From contig QXCR01000063.1 in NCBI GenBank assembly GCA_004380135.1, positions 62,001-126,000 of the forward strand: a stretch of DNA of 64,000 bases. The letters are read 5' to 3'. The notes beneath the pieces are model-generated. The model did no database searches, was not told the DNA's origin, and saw nothing but the letters and a program-made list of their open reading frames with translations. A program made the translations under genes and the position numbers. The DNA comes from Stemphylium vesicarium (Eukaryota; Ascomycota; Dothideomycetes; Pleosporales; Pleosporaceae). Positions 43,040 through 55,042 of the stretch are shown here, piece by piece; the stretch's first letter is position 1, and each line of letters opens with the position of its first letter.

Positions 43040-43225
43040 ATGGACCCGGATGCTTTCACCACGCCTTTCCAGGCCACCAAGACGCTTCATCGTGACGTTT
43101 ATCCCGCCATTGACCCCCAAAACCCTAAGCTCAGCGCATAAGGCAAGGCCATCCTCATCACTGGCGCCACGGGCGGCTTGAGCGGCATGAGTGGTACCGT
43201 GATGACGACTTCTGCCGCAGAATGA
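43040..43225 (+). pseudogene. remnant of a short-chain dehydrogenase/reductase
   Basis: The frame from ATG 43040 reads DAFTTPFQATKTLHRDVYPA, then DPQNPKLSA, then TAA (43139-43141), and continues in the same frame with GKAILITGATGGLSG. This is the N-terminus of a fungal SDR, with the TGxxxGxG nucleotide loop right after the stop. After about 28 more codons a TGA (43223-43225) ends it, and no SDR core follows. The remaining 200 residues of the enzyme are missing, so this is a truncated, dead copy. Confidence 0.75.
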
Positions 43226-43627
43226 TTGGATTTGCCATCTATGGGTGGCGGTCATGGCAATTTTTGGGAACGCAATAGTCGCACGGTTTGAATGTCAGTA
43301 TAGTGCTATCAGCAAACCCGGAGTACTGTATCAATAGTTCAGGGTCCGTTTTACTCTCATTTTGGTTCAATAGTGGTTATCTAGATGGAAATATATCCCT
43401 GTACCTTGGCTTCAAGCTGAGTTTGGATTCTCCAGGTGCATTTGCGCCGCATGTACTGTTAGTGCGAAGCATTGTGTAGTGAATGTTCTCGTCAAGGCCC
43501 ACCAATGAAGACCATTGAGCTTTCACAGCAGCAGCTTCCCAATACAAGAACTCATGTTTGCATTTCCGCCGGAGAGACAAAACTTCACCCAGTCAAAATG
43601 AATAACCAATTCCACTCACCCACTTAG
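43226..43627. other. intergenic stretch
   Basis: 402 bp between the SDR remnant and the RING gene. No SDR-like sequence could be followed into it. It presumably holds the promoter of the RING gene. Confidence 0.45.
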
Positions 43628-44566
43628 ATGAGAGCTATGCCACTCATCCGAAACCCCCTCCAGAAGTGCTTGCTTCAAGCAGTATTTATGGGTTACTGGA
43701 AGCAAGACTCAGAAAAGAACGATGCATACACCAGCGACCCGTACGAATTCTCCCCGAGTCTCATGCGTCTTTTATCAGACGCAATGTTAAGACTGCCAGT
43801 AAAAGACGTTGGCATTTTCTTCTCCACCCTGCGCAAGGCAGCCGCCTTGCTATTGGTTTTCATCATCCAGCATCCTACACAATCTGAGCTCACATCTTAC
43901 TGCCGAGATCTAGATTTCGCCATCCAGAGCGCATGTCCTCATCCCGCCGTGCGCGCGTTCAACAGTGCGGAAATCGCGAGTCTGCTACTGGTAGAGCTGG
44001 ACCGACGTTTCCGCGCGGATCCAAAGTCTAACGAGAGAGCGAACATGCTGCTGCTCATCGACAGCGAGGCCAAGGTAGTCCAGACGCAACGGTTCATGAT
44101 GCGCGTTACTCACGACGTCTTTGCCTTGATAATACGGGTTTATGGCCCCCTCGCTCGCCAACACATGAGCTTCAAGCGGTTCTTCGACATCAGCTGCAGC
44201 TTCAGACCTGCAGAGTTGGCGCACGGAGAGATGCCTTGCCCAACCCTAGGAATGTACCTTGAAGCAGACATGGCGGAGGATGAGCACTTTCGCCCAGTTA
44301 AAGAGCCTATTCCTCTGGCCATGTTTTGCGAGACGGCATGGACTGTTGCGCGGGACGCTACATGTTCGGTGTGCATCTGCGGGATGAGCGATCATGAAGC
44401 GGGGAATGAGAAGCCTGTAGTGACCAAGTGCGGCCACGTCTTTCACGAAGCTTGCTTAGATACTTGGGTCAACAAGTCATGTATGACTGCATCGAACACG
44501 TGCCCTGCTTGTCGCGCTGAGATGTGTGCAGCTCGCGATCGAGAACTCGTCACTCTAGATGGGTAG
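43628..44566 (+). CDS. RING-H2 finger protein
   Basis: Single exon, 312 aa. The C-terminus carries a RING-H2 finger: C246-x2-C249-x18-C268-x-H270-x2-H273-x2-C276-x15-C292-x2-C295 (CSVC, CGHVFHEAC, CPAC), all eight ligands present. The first 240 residues are mostly helical-looking with no known domain. RING-H2 proteins are usually E3 ubiquitin ligases. The pattern of a unique N-terminus with a C-terminal RING occurs in lineage-expanded families of Pleosporales; the substrate is unknown. The ATG at 43628 starts the longest frame; a second Met at residue 4 is possible. Confidence 0.8.
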   Translation: MRAMPLIRNPLQKCLLQAVFMGYWKQDSEKNDAYTSDPYEFSPSLMRLLSDAMLRLPVKDVGIFFSTLRKAAALLLVFIIQHPTQSELTSYCRDLDFAIQSACPHPAVRAFNSAEIASLLLVELDRRFRADPKSNERANMLLLIDSEAKVVQTQRFMMRVTHDVFALIIRVYGPLARQHMSFKRFFDISCSFRPAELAHGEMPCPTLGMYLEADMAEDEHFRPVKEPIPLAMFCETAWTVARDATCSVCICGMSDHEAGNEKPVVTKCGHVFHEACLDTWVNKSCMTASNTCPACRAEMCAARDRELVTLDG

Positions 44567-45008
44567 GGCAATGCTAACTGCGGGTAGGGTATGTTGAGCT
44601 TCTGCGGAACCGCGTTTGACATATTTTCGCTCTGCTAGGATTTGTAGTTAGGTGCCTTCATTGAGCCATGATGCAAGATAGATGCTAAGAGATATTAGTC
44701 ATGTTTGGAAACCATAAGTAATGTGTGAGGTAACCTGTGTAATGTGAAGAGTGAACATGGGTTCGTGGAGTAGACGATAATGCCTCTCTAGACACTAGCG
44801 ATAGTCTACCCAACCAATCAGCTCATATCGAAAACTTGGCGCCACCAGCCCCCATTCGGCCTGGTACACCCCACGACGGCGGCCGGCAATTTTTGCTTGC
44901 CTTCACGAACTTCTGCGCGCGCCTCACATCCCCTCCCCTCACCACCAACTCCAACAAAAGACGCAGGATACCCATCTCTTTGCGCTCCCCACCCCCAAAC
45001 CCATCAAA
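44567..45008. promoter_or_regulatory. promoter region of eL22 gene
   Basis: 442 bp. The right part (about 44915-45005) is pyrimidine-rich (CTCACATCCCCTCCCCTCACC), as is usual before highly expressed fungal genes, and ends AACCCATCAAA before the ATG. Confidence 0.5.
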
Positions 45009-45569
45009 ATGTCTACCACCGTACGTACAACCGCTTTGCTGTCCTCGGCAAGACACGCACAATTGTGTGTGTGTCTCGCGCCGCACACCAGAACAGTAGG
45101 CTAAGTACATGAAATCTATAGAAGCGCGCCGCCGCCGGCAAGAAGGGCCAGAAGATCACCAAGAAGTTCATCATCAACTGCTCGCAGCCCGTCAACGACA
45201 AGATCTTCGACATCCAGGCTTTCGAGAAGTTCCTTCACGACCGCATCAAGGTTGAGGGCCGCACTGGTAACCTTGGCGACACCATCCAGATCAGCCAGCA
45301 GGGCGAGGGAAAGATCGAGGTCATTGCGCACCAGGAGTTCTCCGGTCGCTACCTCAAGTACCTGTACGTTTGACTGTGTCGCGCACATGCCACCTGGCGC
45401 GCGATTGTGATTAGAAAGATTCGTGCTAATGCGATTTGACAGCACCAAGAAGTTCCTCAAGAAGCAGCAGCTCCGTGACTGGCTCCGCGTCGTTTCCACC
45501 TCCAAGGGCGTTTACGAGCTCCGCTTCTTCAACGTTGTCAGCGACGACGTTGACGAGGATGACGAGTAG
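45009..45569 (+). CDS. rpl22: 60S ribosomal protein eL22
   Basis: Three exons, 45009-45020, 45122-45363, 45443-45569; introns of 101 and 79 nt; 126 aa. The first exon codes only MSTT. The second begins KRAAAGKKGQKITKKF and contains FIINCSQPVNDKIFDI and GRTGNLGD. The third gives TKKFLKKQQLRDWLRVVSTS and an acidic end DDVDEDDE, all typical of eL22. It is a component of the large ribosomal subunit near the tunnel exit. The intron right after the start codon is common in ribosomal protein genes. Confidence 0.97.
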
Positions 45570-48500
45570 ATCTATGATACCACTTAGCGACACCATCATG
45601 GCTTGCATAAGATGGAGTCTAGGGTTCGGGAAATAAGGACTGGTCAAGGTCTATACGGCTTATAGCACGATCTAATGAATTGATGCACTTGCCGACACGA
45701 GCAGGCTTTCTCTCGATATCACACGTCAGATGTATGATTGTAACTGGTCTCATCGCATGGTTCACCAGCAGGCGTCTGGCGTGCATCGCGTGCACATGAA
45801 GTTTCGTGATGCAGTCCTACGCTGTGGAGTAGATCTAGGGAATTTTGTGTCGTGAAACTCGCTTGCGAACCCGCTGCTAGTGCACGCTCTCAGCAGACAC
45901 TACTACTCCACATGATGCTAAAAGGTAGTTTGCAAGATCTTCCGCACCAGAGCTAGGAAACCGCGATATGGGTCGCGCATACCCACCGCTGCGCTTAGTT
46001 TTTGCTTCGAGAAGAGCTTGTGTGAAAGCTTCGTTGCATACACGGGTAGGTGTTCCGGATGGGTCTGTGGTTAACCTGTTTATACTCGCGGCAGGTGACC
46101 GCATAGTCTGAGGGCGGAAAGGAAGATTTTTTTTCTTCAAGGCGAATAGGATGCGATTGATGGAAGAGCGCTTACTGCAAGGCGAATAGGATGTGATCGA
46201 CGGAAGAACGCTTACTCCAAAGCGTGTAGCAGGTGTGAGCTGGCAGAGAAGGAAAGATTTTACAAGAAACATTGATGAGCTGGCCGGTATAGCTTCCCCG
46301 GTTTGTTAGTGTCTGTTGTTCGCTGTACATGGGGTTTAGGAGGAAGGACTGATGTTGTATACACTGCGGCAGATCTTCGAACGCAAGGGATGTCGGTGTT
46401 ATTTTCTCGCGGACACTAGTGACCACTTCCGTGCAGTTTAGTTGCAGACAACCACTTTTCCGCGACAGGATCCACACGTCGTAGGGCGTGAGCAGCAAAT
46501 GTGTCGTGACAATGCACTTGCGTGTCACGCCCGTCTTCTTGGCCTACCCGACGGAAAAGTATCTGAAGACGTGGCCGGATGGGGGGCCGTGAGATGGGCT
46601 TTTCTTCTAGAATCCGTATGACGGAGCTGTGTTGTCGCGGGATTGAAGCCGTGCTTTGGGTTGGGTTCATCGGTTACGAGACCGATCAACCTCAAAAGTT
46701 CTGGAATGCTCATCAGGATGTGCAGCGAAATGTCTAGACCAGCGGTGAAGATCCCGAAGAGCGCCACAACGGGAGTGCCGTGTGGCACAACTTGTGACGT
46801 ACAATGATGGGGTGTTCGAGAAGGTTGTCTACATTCGGCCCGTCACAGACAACTGAAGCTTTTGCCCTGATCAGGCACCGAAGAGCCGCAATGCAGGGCG
46901 ATGGAACGACGTTGGGTTATGTTTCTGGGCACTGCAAAGTATGTCTGTATACAGTCAACCACATAGCGGTGAGACAAGGTTGACTTTCGCCAGCATGGTG
47001 CCATCACACCATTTACGGTCCGTTGCATGGCGCCACAAGTGCGCAACTTTGCGACACGATGACTCTAGAGCTACGCGTGGCATGCTGAGCAAGCTCGTGA
47101 TATCCGTCGGGAATGAGGTACTCGGAACGGGTGAGCGAACCATGGGTGGGCCGCACGGGCTCCGGTCAGTAGAATGGTCGAAGAACCAGGGGCATGCAGC
47201 GTGTGCAGATAATTTTCCCGATGTAGGAACGGCGTAATCTTAACCTTGGCAGATCCCCAAGACGGCGGACGCCATCCAAGCGTCACCGTTGCTAAGCGAA
47301 ACATCGTGAGATTCGCAATGTGGTGTTTGAGGACTTTCCAAGGTCCTCTCTTGTGGACCACATGTAGTCGTCGGGCTTCTCCGACACGGAAGTGTTTGCG
47401 TGATCGGAGCTAGTGGGTGACAATGGACGTTTCCATCGAGTAATGCAGAAAGGTCTAGTCTCCCAACAAGTGGGTGCCTTCAGGCGAGGCATGGCATGTC
47501 TCAGCCAATATCGGGCCGGAACGCCAAAGTGTGTAAAGAGGCTGTAAAAGATCTGGTAGGGTGGAGCATCCACTCAGCGTTTCTGCTTGGCCCACGGTGT
47601 GTGAGAAAAATTCGATGCATTACATAACGCCGGCGTCTTGGCAGGAGTGGAACACCATGATGCAGCATCGAAACATGACTGAGGATGATGAAGACGTTGC
47701 ACAATTAGCAATGCGCAATTAGGCCGCGTAGGGCGTGTCCAGGGGCGTGAGACACGTGCCAGCTGTACGCCCTGCGGTGAAGGTGCGCGCGCATCAAGGG
47801 TGCGGAGAGGCGCTCCGATGCTTTCAAAGCCCGAGGAGATGCTCGATTGCTCATCCCCAGAGTCGCCCATTTGAGACGGTCACAACGCCATGTTGCGGGG
47901 GAACAGGTACATCACATGTGCGTCAGCGAATGAAGTTGAGCGGGCGGGCATTGCGCCGTTGCGATGGATGAGCACCCCAGAGTTTTCCGGGTGGAGACAT
48001 GAGCCTGGTATGATGCGTGATGGAGTGAATGGCCGTCGGCGGGCCACATGTGATGGTCCGGCATCGAGCCACCACGGTGCATTTGCTGGCAGCGAACAAA
48101 GGCCTAGCTGGGGCCGAGAGAAGAAACGGCGCAGCAGATCCAGGAGAAGGTTCAGCGGTGAGCATGTTTGCGAGGTGTGTAGGAAGAGTCAATGTCTAGT
48201 CATCACCACATAGGGCGCATTTGTATACACGCCGGCTCAGCTGAGCCTGCCTAGGTGGACGGACTTTGCTCGCTCGCCTCGCCTGTTGACGTCTTTTTAG
48301 TTGGCAGGCACGACAGGTTCGCCGCCGATCTCGTGAGCGGCAGGCCGTGCGTCGCTGCCTCCTGACCCAAAAATTACACTCGATGCAGGGATGGGCTTGC
48401 CAGATCCGACTAGCGCAGGCGTGCGAAATCCCTGCTACTGGTATAACCGATGAAATCATGCCAAAGCCCAAGAGGCACCCAGTCATCGAGTTTCTCTCAT

Positions 48501-48795
48501 GTAAAACTGGCATCAAAACGGTGTCTATGCTCTATTAAATAAGACCACGCCCTACCCCAGGTGCACTTTGATCAATCTGATAGCCAGACCATGTTCCTGC
48601 CACAACGACTTATTAACCACCTCAATTCCCATAAGGTCAACTCGTGAATCACTCTATTCAACGCTTCTCACCCGCGTCTCGCTTGTCGACCCACGTCCTC
48701 ACCACTATTGGACCGCGCCTTATCTCGCAGATTCTCGCTCAAAACGTCCACTCACGTCACCCAATTTCAGCCCTACCCCAGATTCTTTATCAAGA
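45570..48795. other. 3.2-kb gene-free block
   Basis: No frame on either strand shows a recognisable domain, though several minus-strand frames of 80-130 codons exist (e.g. 47574-47870, 46525-46788). It has a tandem duplication at 46138-46217. It may be decayed coding or repeat sequence, but GC content is not lowered. The right end (48540-48795) is the leader of the arrestin gene. Confidence 0.5.
46138..46217. repeat. tandem duplication of a 40-bp unit
   Basis: Two adjacent 40-bp copies beginning CAAGGCGAATAGGATG. Apart from the final base, the four differences are all transitions (C/T twice towards C, once towards T; G/A once). A GGAAAGATTTT-like motif occurs on both sides (about 46117 and 46250), so the ancestral unit may have been longer. 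Confidence 0.85.
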
Positions 48796-50151
48796 ATGCC
48801 CGGTCGTTTGCTGAGTACCCTCGCGAGGGTGGCACCTACGCCATTGCCTAAATTGGATTCTGTTAAACCGCACTCTGAAGGCCTCCTGCCACCAGTCTAC
48901 TCCTACGACGCCCCACGCGTAAAGTCAAAGTCAAAGTCAGAAGAGTCACTCGTCATGGATATTTTTAACCGCCACAAGCATGACAAGCATGCGAAGGAGA
49001 AGGAGGAAGTCAAGAAGAGTCCCAGGGTCGAAGCCCAGGGCGCCGCTTCCATGAACATGAGCGTCGAGTCGCCGCCGATCGTTTTCTACAACAACCCGCA
49101 GACCTCGACTGGCGCCATCTTCTCTGGTCAGCTCATGATCAACGTCCACGACCCCCACGTTACCGTCGAAAAGTTTGAGATGCGCATGCTGTGCATCGTT
49201 TCCACCAAGAAGCCCGTGGCCCCACACTGCCCGGACTGCACCACCCAGACCACTGAAATCCACAAGTGGGAGTTTCTGACACACCCTACCACTCTGCGCC
49301 ACGGACCCCACAGCTTTCCGTTCAGCCACCTGCTGCCAGGACATTTGCCCGCGACCACTCACGGCACTCTCGCTACCATCGACTACTACCTGTCCGCTGT
49401 CGCTACCACTTCTTCAGGTAAGATTACCTACAAACGCAACCTGGACATCAAGCGCGCTATCTTCCCTGGGGCCGAGAAGCACTCAATTCGCATCTTCCCA
49501 CCCACGAACCTTACCGCTTCCGTTAAGCTGCCACCGGTCATCCACCCCATCGGAGACTTCCCCATCGAGATGCGCCTGTCTGGCATTGTCCAGAACAAGT
49601 CCGACTCGCAAACCAGATGGAGACTGCGCAAGCTCAACTGGCGCATCGAAGAGACCCAGAAGTACATCGCCCCAGCTTGCTCGAAGCATGTTTCCAAGGT
49701 CGGTGGTGAAGGCAAAGGTGTTCTCCATGAGGACGTCCGCGCCATTGCCAACGAGGAGGTCAAGACCGGTTGGAAGACCGACTTCGAGAAGGGCGAGATC
49801 GATGTTGAGTTCCAGGCCGCCTGCAACGTCGGCATGAAGCCTCTCTGCGACATGGAGAGCTCGAGTGGGATGAGCGTCAAGCACAACTTGATCATCGAGA
49901 TGGTTGTCGCTGAAGAGTGGGCCCCACTCAAGAAGCTCAGCCAGGCTACTCCCACCGGCGCAGCCCGCGTTCTCCGCACCCAGTTCCACCTCGTCCTCAC
50001 CGAACGCTCTGGTATGGGCATCGCCTGGGATGAGGAGCAGCCTCCACTATACGAGGACGTTCCCATCAGCCCACCCACCTATGTCGAGGATTGCGAATTC
50101 CCATTCTCCAACAACAGCTCTCGGTCTGGTAGTTTCAGTCTTGAGCAATAG
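48796..50151 (+). CDS. arrestin-related trafficking adaptor (LDB19/Art1-like)
   Basis: Single exon, 451 aa from ATG 48796 (AGAATGCCC). The frame is open for 76 more codons upstream but only from a TTG. The arrestin-like region (about 85-400) has VFYNNPQTSTGAIFSGQLMI, VEKFEMRMLCIVSTKKPV, a CPDC pair, and the conserved SFPFSHLLPGHLPATT-type and LDIKRAI segments of the LDB19 domain. The C-terminal end has two PPxY motifs (PPLYEDV, PPTYVED), and an N-terminal PPVYSY occurs near 36-41. PPxY motifs bind WW domains of Nedd4/Rsp5 ubiquitin ligases. Such adaptors direct plasma-membrane transporters to endocytosis. The gene is complete. Confidence 0.92.
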   Translation: MPGRLLSTLARVAPTPLPKLDSVKPHSEGLLPPVYSYDAPRVKSKSKSEESLVMDIFNRHKHDKHAKEKEEVKKSPRVEAQGAASMNMSVESPPIVFYNNPQTSTGAIFSGQLMINVHDPHVTVEKFEMRMLCIVSTKKPVAPHCPDCTTQTTEIHKWEFLTHPTTLRHGPHSFPFSHLLPGHLPATTHGTLATIDYYLSAVATTSSGKITYKRNLDIKRAIFPGAEKHSIRIFPPTNLTASVKLPPVIHPIGDFPIEMRLSGIVQNKSDSQTRWRLRKLNWRIEETQKYIAPACSKHVSKVGGEGKGVLHEDVRAIANEEVKTGWKTDFEKGEIDVEFQAACNVGMKPLCDMESSSGMSVKHNLIIEMVVAEEWAPLKKLSQATPTGAARVLRTQFHLVLTERSGMGIAWDEEQPPLYEDVPISPPTYVEDCEFPFSNNSSRSGSFSLEQ

Positions 50152-51562
50152 CTTCGGACCCAATCATCTCCTTGCCTTACTTTATACCCCTCGTCACGGC
50201 CGAGTGAACGAAGTTTTACGAATCTCCTTACTGGGCCATTGGTCTGATTTTACTTTTGATTCTCACTAGTGGACTATGTAGGATATACCCCCATTTGTAC
50301 CTTGTTCCATGGCGTTGCTTTTACATGCTCGCCACTCTTTCTTCGGCGTTTTGGTTCATTGCTGGATTTGCTTGAGTTGAGCCCGCGGCGAGCCCCTCTT
50401 GCATTGGGATAGACATCCAGCAGGCGTTTTCTTTTTCCATTGTTCACGCCTAAAAAAGTTCATCTCTACAGGACTCGTTTTCGCGAGCCTACTATTAGTA
50501 CATAATACATAGTATCAGTAGAATTCAACAACGTCTACATTCTCACAAACATTTGAATAATCTTCCCCCCGACTAAGCAGTGACAGCCCCAAAGCCCATG
50601 GAGCATTATGCAATGCACATGCTCTGCACAACTTCACACGTCAACCCCCATCGACACGATCGCACAATCCTCTCGGTTCCGCCTGCCTAAAACGGTATCC
50701 CACGATACTTAGCCCTTGCGCAAGCCACATGGCGAAAGCAGAAAAAAAATCTTCGCCGTTTCCACCATACACCAGCATTCCAGAACGTTGGCTGTAGACC
50801 GCCAGACCCCACATCCCTGTTTACAACCTACTAGTATACACATGCTGCAGCGGTAAGCACACCCGCGACGCCGCAAAACACAGGCTGGCGCGCGCCAAAA
50901 ACCAGTGACACATAACATGCACGGGAGCGGGTACCTTGCGCCCACGATGCCGTGATGCGTGTCAGGGATTGGGGGGGGGGCGACAAGACCGGCAGGCAAG
51001 GAGCAAGGGTGTATATTTTTCACAGACCTAGCTTGGTTAGGTAGGAAGGTGTCGGAGGTGAGCGATGGAATGGGGAAGTTGTTGGTTTCCCCATGGTTGG
51101 GCATGATGGTGATGTGATGGTTTTCTCTGGAAAGGATTTCCTATTTGGGGTATGCAGGGCTGTTGCGGCTCTGCGGGGTACTTGGCGGGAGGATGGATGG
51201 ATGGGTGGGTGGAGGGCTAAGACGGGGTTTTGGGGGTTGAATACCGAGGGCTTGTTTTCTTGGGATGTTGGGGTGCCGAGGTGGAGAGTGGGTTTGGGGG
51301 TGGTGGCGATGATGGAAGTGGTGGCGTGAGGATGATGTTGGGGTGAGGTCGGGCGGATACGGCGTACGATGATGGAGGGAGGACCACCTGGTGTGTTGGG
51401 TGGTATCTGCGCCTTCCTCGCGCTTTCAACGTCATGGTCAGTGTGTGATCGTTGGTAGAATCACTATTGCGTCGTTTCTTGACATGTTACTTTCACTCGG
51501 ACCATGCTCGGTATCCGCAGGAATGCATTCCACGCGCGATTCACATTCATCCAACGCTCTTA
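50152..51562. other. gene-free stretch with G10 tract
   Basis: About 1.4 kb between convergent stop codons. It contains G10 at 50971-50980 and GT/GGG-rich DNA at 51180-51400. No gene is supported; the 3' UTR of the arrestin gene lies at the left. Confidence 0.5.
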
Positions 51563-52441
51563 TCAGAACTGCTTCATCATATCAAAAGCTTCCGCAAACT
51601 CAGCGTAATCCCAGTAACCATCATCATCGTCATCTTCCTCAGGGGCAAACCGCGAGCCCTCGAATTCCTTCTTAGATATACCAGGCTGCGGCCCCATCTC
51701 CAGATGCAAACACTCACGCAACGCCTCATCCTCCCAGCACGACCCCAAACTCATCCAAGTCGCCACAATCCCCACGCGCTGCTCCCTCGTCTTATTTCCC
51801 ACAGCGAAGAAATCCGGTCTCCAGTACTCACCATGCCGCGGCGGTTTCAACGAAAAGGTTAGTGACTCGAGATTAGGAAAGCGGTCCAGCATCTTATCCC
51901 CGCTCTTAAGAATCTCAGGCCAAAACCGATTCTTCCAGCAGTAAAACACATGATCCAGACTCTTTTCAAAGATGCCGCGTGGACTGGCTTCCATGACGAT
52001 GCGCCGCACGAGCAGGTGCCGATGGGCGAGCCCCAGCTCAAGCAGGCGCAGATTCCAAGAAGAGAAGACATTGGCGCCATATAGAATGGGACTGCATTCT
52101 GCGTTGAGTTGCTGGCACGTTCGCATTAGTGCTACGGGAATCTGCCTGTTGCGGAGGGGTTGCGGTTCGATCGGCCCGCAGCCTTTATGGCGGATGTTCA
52201 TAGCTCGCGCGACGAGCCGCGCGGCGGTTGGGTCGCGCGTGTAGATGAGTATCGCGCCCTCGATGCGGAATGCGAACTCATACACTAGGTCTCTGAGTTC
52301 ACGGGGTAGGTTCAGAAAGCCTAGTTTGCCCTCGTCTTGATTGTAGGATTGCGTCCATATTGGTGCGTCGGTGGTTGGCTGTTGGCGTTAGCTCGGGATG
52401 AAGCCGGAGTGTGGTGTCGGAGCACACACTTGTAGCGCCAT
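51563..52441 (-). CDS. DUF7730-like fungal protein of unknown function
   Basis: Two exons, 52441-52430 and 52378-51563, with a 51-nt intron (GTGTGT donor, GCTAAC branch, CAACAG acceptor); 275 aa. The first exon encodes only MALQ; the second starts PTTDAPIW and then GFLNLPRELRDLVYEFAF. This LP-E-R--VY motif, followed by RTCQQLNAECSPILYG and NVF, is the pattern of the very common fungal DUF7730 or degenerate F-box-like family. The C-terminus is acidic (PEEDDDDDGYWDY). The first exon is inferred from the frame and splice sites, so its confidence is lower than that of the second exon. No function is known. Confidence 0.75.
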
Positions 52442-55042
52442 TTCTCGGTACACTTGCTTCTGCTACAATCTGTCTGTTTGTTTGTTTCTTTTCACGGAAA
52501 GAGAAGGCTATGATATAGAGATCTTGGATTCACTCCGTACACAGGGGCAGGTGATGTTTTTCTCTGGAGGATTATTGATTACATGCGTGAGTATTGGGCT
52601 AACGCGATTAGGCGCAGAAGGGCGGAGAGAACCCCTCAGCTTCGTATCGCGCATGACGACGACCTACCCCAGAGTATCACGGCGCATCTTAATCAAGATG
52701 TCGTTGTAACTCTAAGTGATTTTCTCAAAGACAGGAGGATTGAAACTGTTCTGAATTTCCTTGGAACGGCGCTTCTTGCGCTGGCTACGAGGGGAACTTG
52801 CTGTTTGTCTGATTAGCCGACAACATACTAGGATTCTCCACTCGCGCAGCTAATTGACCTATCAGGCAAGGCGAATCTACATGCACATATCACGCATCGC
52901 GCAAAACACTAAAACGACGAACCTTTGTGAGATCTCCTATAGACGGACATGTATCTTAGTAGATCTCATCTTCACCTTCTTGGCTTGAGATGTGGGGATA
53001 CTGTATGTTCAAGAAAGAGTAAACTACATTACTCGATCCCTTCCCCCTTTTCCCATGATGTTTATATTTCCCTTCCTTTACCTGATTCATTGCCTCCTGT
53101 ACTTTCCAACCCTAATTAGGGCAGCGCTTGATTATCACATTGGCGGTGTTCCTCAGCTCGTTTTTCACGATGTACTGCAGTAATTATGGTAGCTGATAAG
53201 GACCTAAAGCTTACTGTACGCATAGGGGTATAGGTAGGTAATAGTTCCCCTCGAATAACTTTTGATAGGTCACAATGAACAACCTATCTCTACTCAGTAT
53301 TAGGCTCGATTTTAAGAGCACAGTAGCACAGTAGCACACACGGCAGCTAGTTCATAGGGCGAGACTAAGGCTATTGCGCTTAAAAAGCATAAGGCACCCT
53401 ACCTGTACGAGCCTTAAACGCTGCATAGCGAGGCTTCAAGTACGGCACATAAGCAGGGTGGCAGCCCGAAGAACATAACTGCAGGCAGTCGTGAATAGAC
53501 GCGAGACACGGCAGACCTCTGGGAACACTTGACTCCTTCGATAATGAAACGGGGCAGTACAGAATATTTCCGCACAAGGAGGATGCTCCACTGAGACAAT
53601 AAATAAGTAACCTTCATAAGGGTTAGAGACCCCCTTGTAAATCACAATCCGTCAACCATAAATCACAGCCATGCAGATAAGGTACAAACCCGCTTTGTCA
53701 TCTAGTGTGTCCCACCACACTTAGACTTGGTTGTCAATCTCATTTGCCCCGTCTAGGGCCTCGCCACAACGGCGGCTCTACAGACACTGAATCGATGCGA
53801 AAGAACACAGGATAACCCATAGAATATATTGCGGCCATCGATGAATGCGTCACAATGCTTTCGAGACGAGGGTTCTAAAATCCCATTTCATTCTTTCTGT
53901 CGTGGCAAAGTTTCAAGTTTCTTTGGCGTCGTCGACTCCGCCCTATAGTCATACCAAGAGCATAAACCTCGGACTGTTTTTAATCGAGCAGACGGGGTCT
54001 ACGGGCTTCCAGTCCTCGCGTTCAAAGTCTTATAGTCTCTTGAAAGCAAAAGAACAGATACCGCATCAACAACAGTCTTTTCGTTTTCTGTCTTTGAATC
54101 TTTCAGATTTACCTACGCTCTTTCACCAATAACTTATTTTTTTCTCTCGTCAATTGCAATCATTCAAGCATATTCCATTGATGCAAGATTCAAACCTCCG
54201 TCCAATCGCGAACATAGTTTCTTTACCGGCCCTCGCTCCGACGCCCACGGTCGACTAACCAACGCTCGAACCTCGAGATCCCAGTAATGCGATCAAGGAG
54301 CTCTCATACCTCATCTCCTATTAACATCCCCATCATAGCCAGAGCCGGCAGCAACATGATCCGGGTGTACCAGGTGAACGCGGACAAGCACCACAGCGCA
54401 TGCATGCGTATGCTACCGGACGCGCGCATCTACGTAGTAGCGGTGAGAGAGAGGTGCAGAGTCCCCCCCCACGGAATCTTGTAGGAGTCAGCGCGGTGAA
54501 GCGGAGGAGAGGGATGCGCGGGCTGCTACTGCGACTGCGACGACGGCGGTACGGCTGGTGAATGTTGACGGACAGTCTTAGAGTCGCTGGTTATCTCGTC
54601 AAGACCGTGTTTTCGATTGGGGACCTTGGTGTTGGTTTGTATCTGGCTGTTGCGATGATTAGTAGTGGCATGGCTTTGCTGTGAAGAACCTTTTTTTTTC
54701 ATCTTAGTTACAAGGGTTAAGGATGAATAATGTCTAGAGAGGCATGCAAGTATCGTAGACGTAAGTTTGTGGTATTTTCCCCAAAGCTGAGATGGTACAT
54801 GACACAATAGTCAAATTTCGCAGTCGTCGTAAACCAATCAGAGATGTTGATACAAACATGATTCAAATAGAGCACGATAATCGATCGTATATGACCAAAG
54901 AATCCAAATAAGAAAACTTCTTCAGATCATTTGCAACCAAGAGCCCTCCTCTTTCTCTCAATTTCCCCCTTCCAACCTACAAGTTCTTCGACTGCAAACA
55001 CCATACCCCGTCACCACACCTAAGCCTGTACAGTCAATACAG
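52442..55042. other. 2.6-kb gene-free block, somewhat AT-rich
   Basis: No supported gene. Short frames only. It includes a small ACAGTAGC duplication (about 53318-53335) and DNA of low complexity around 53000-54200. It may contain decayed repeats, but no terminal repeats or transposase motifs were found. Confidence 0.45.

Noticed and set aside
47292..47870. Adjacent minus-strand frames that might be exons of a decayed gene
   Set aside because: One frame has a true ATG, but neither shows a family motif and the joins lack good splice sites.
48196..48516. Cys/Arg-rich minus-strand frame resembling a Zn2Cys6 finger
   Set aside because: The cysteine spacing does not fit C-x2-C-x6-C and no regulator follows.
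48568..48795. 76-codon upstream extension of the arrestin gene
   Set aside because: It starts only with TTG; the first ATG in frame is 48796.
53250..53700. Possible retroelement or LTR relic
   Set aside because: No terminal repeats, primer-binding site or polymerase motif could be found.
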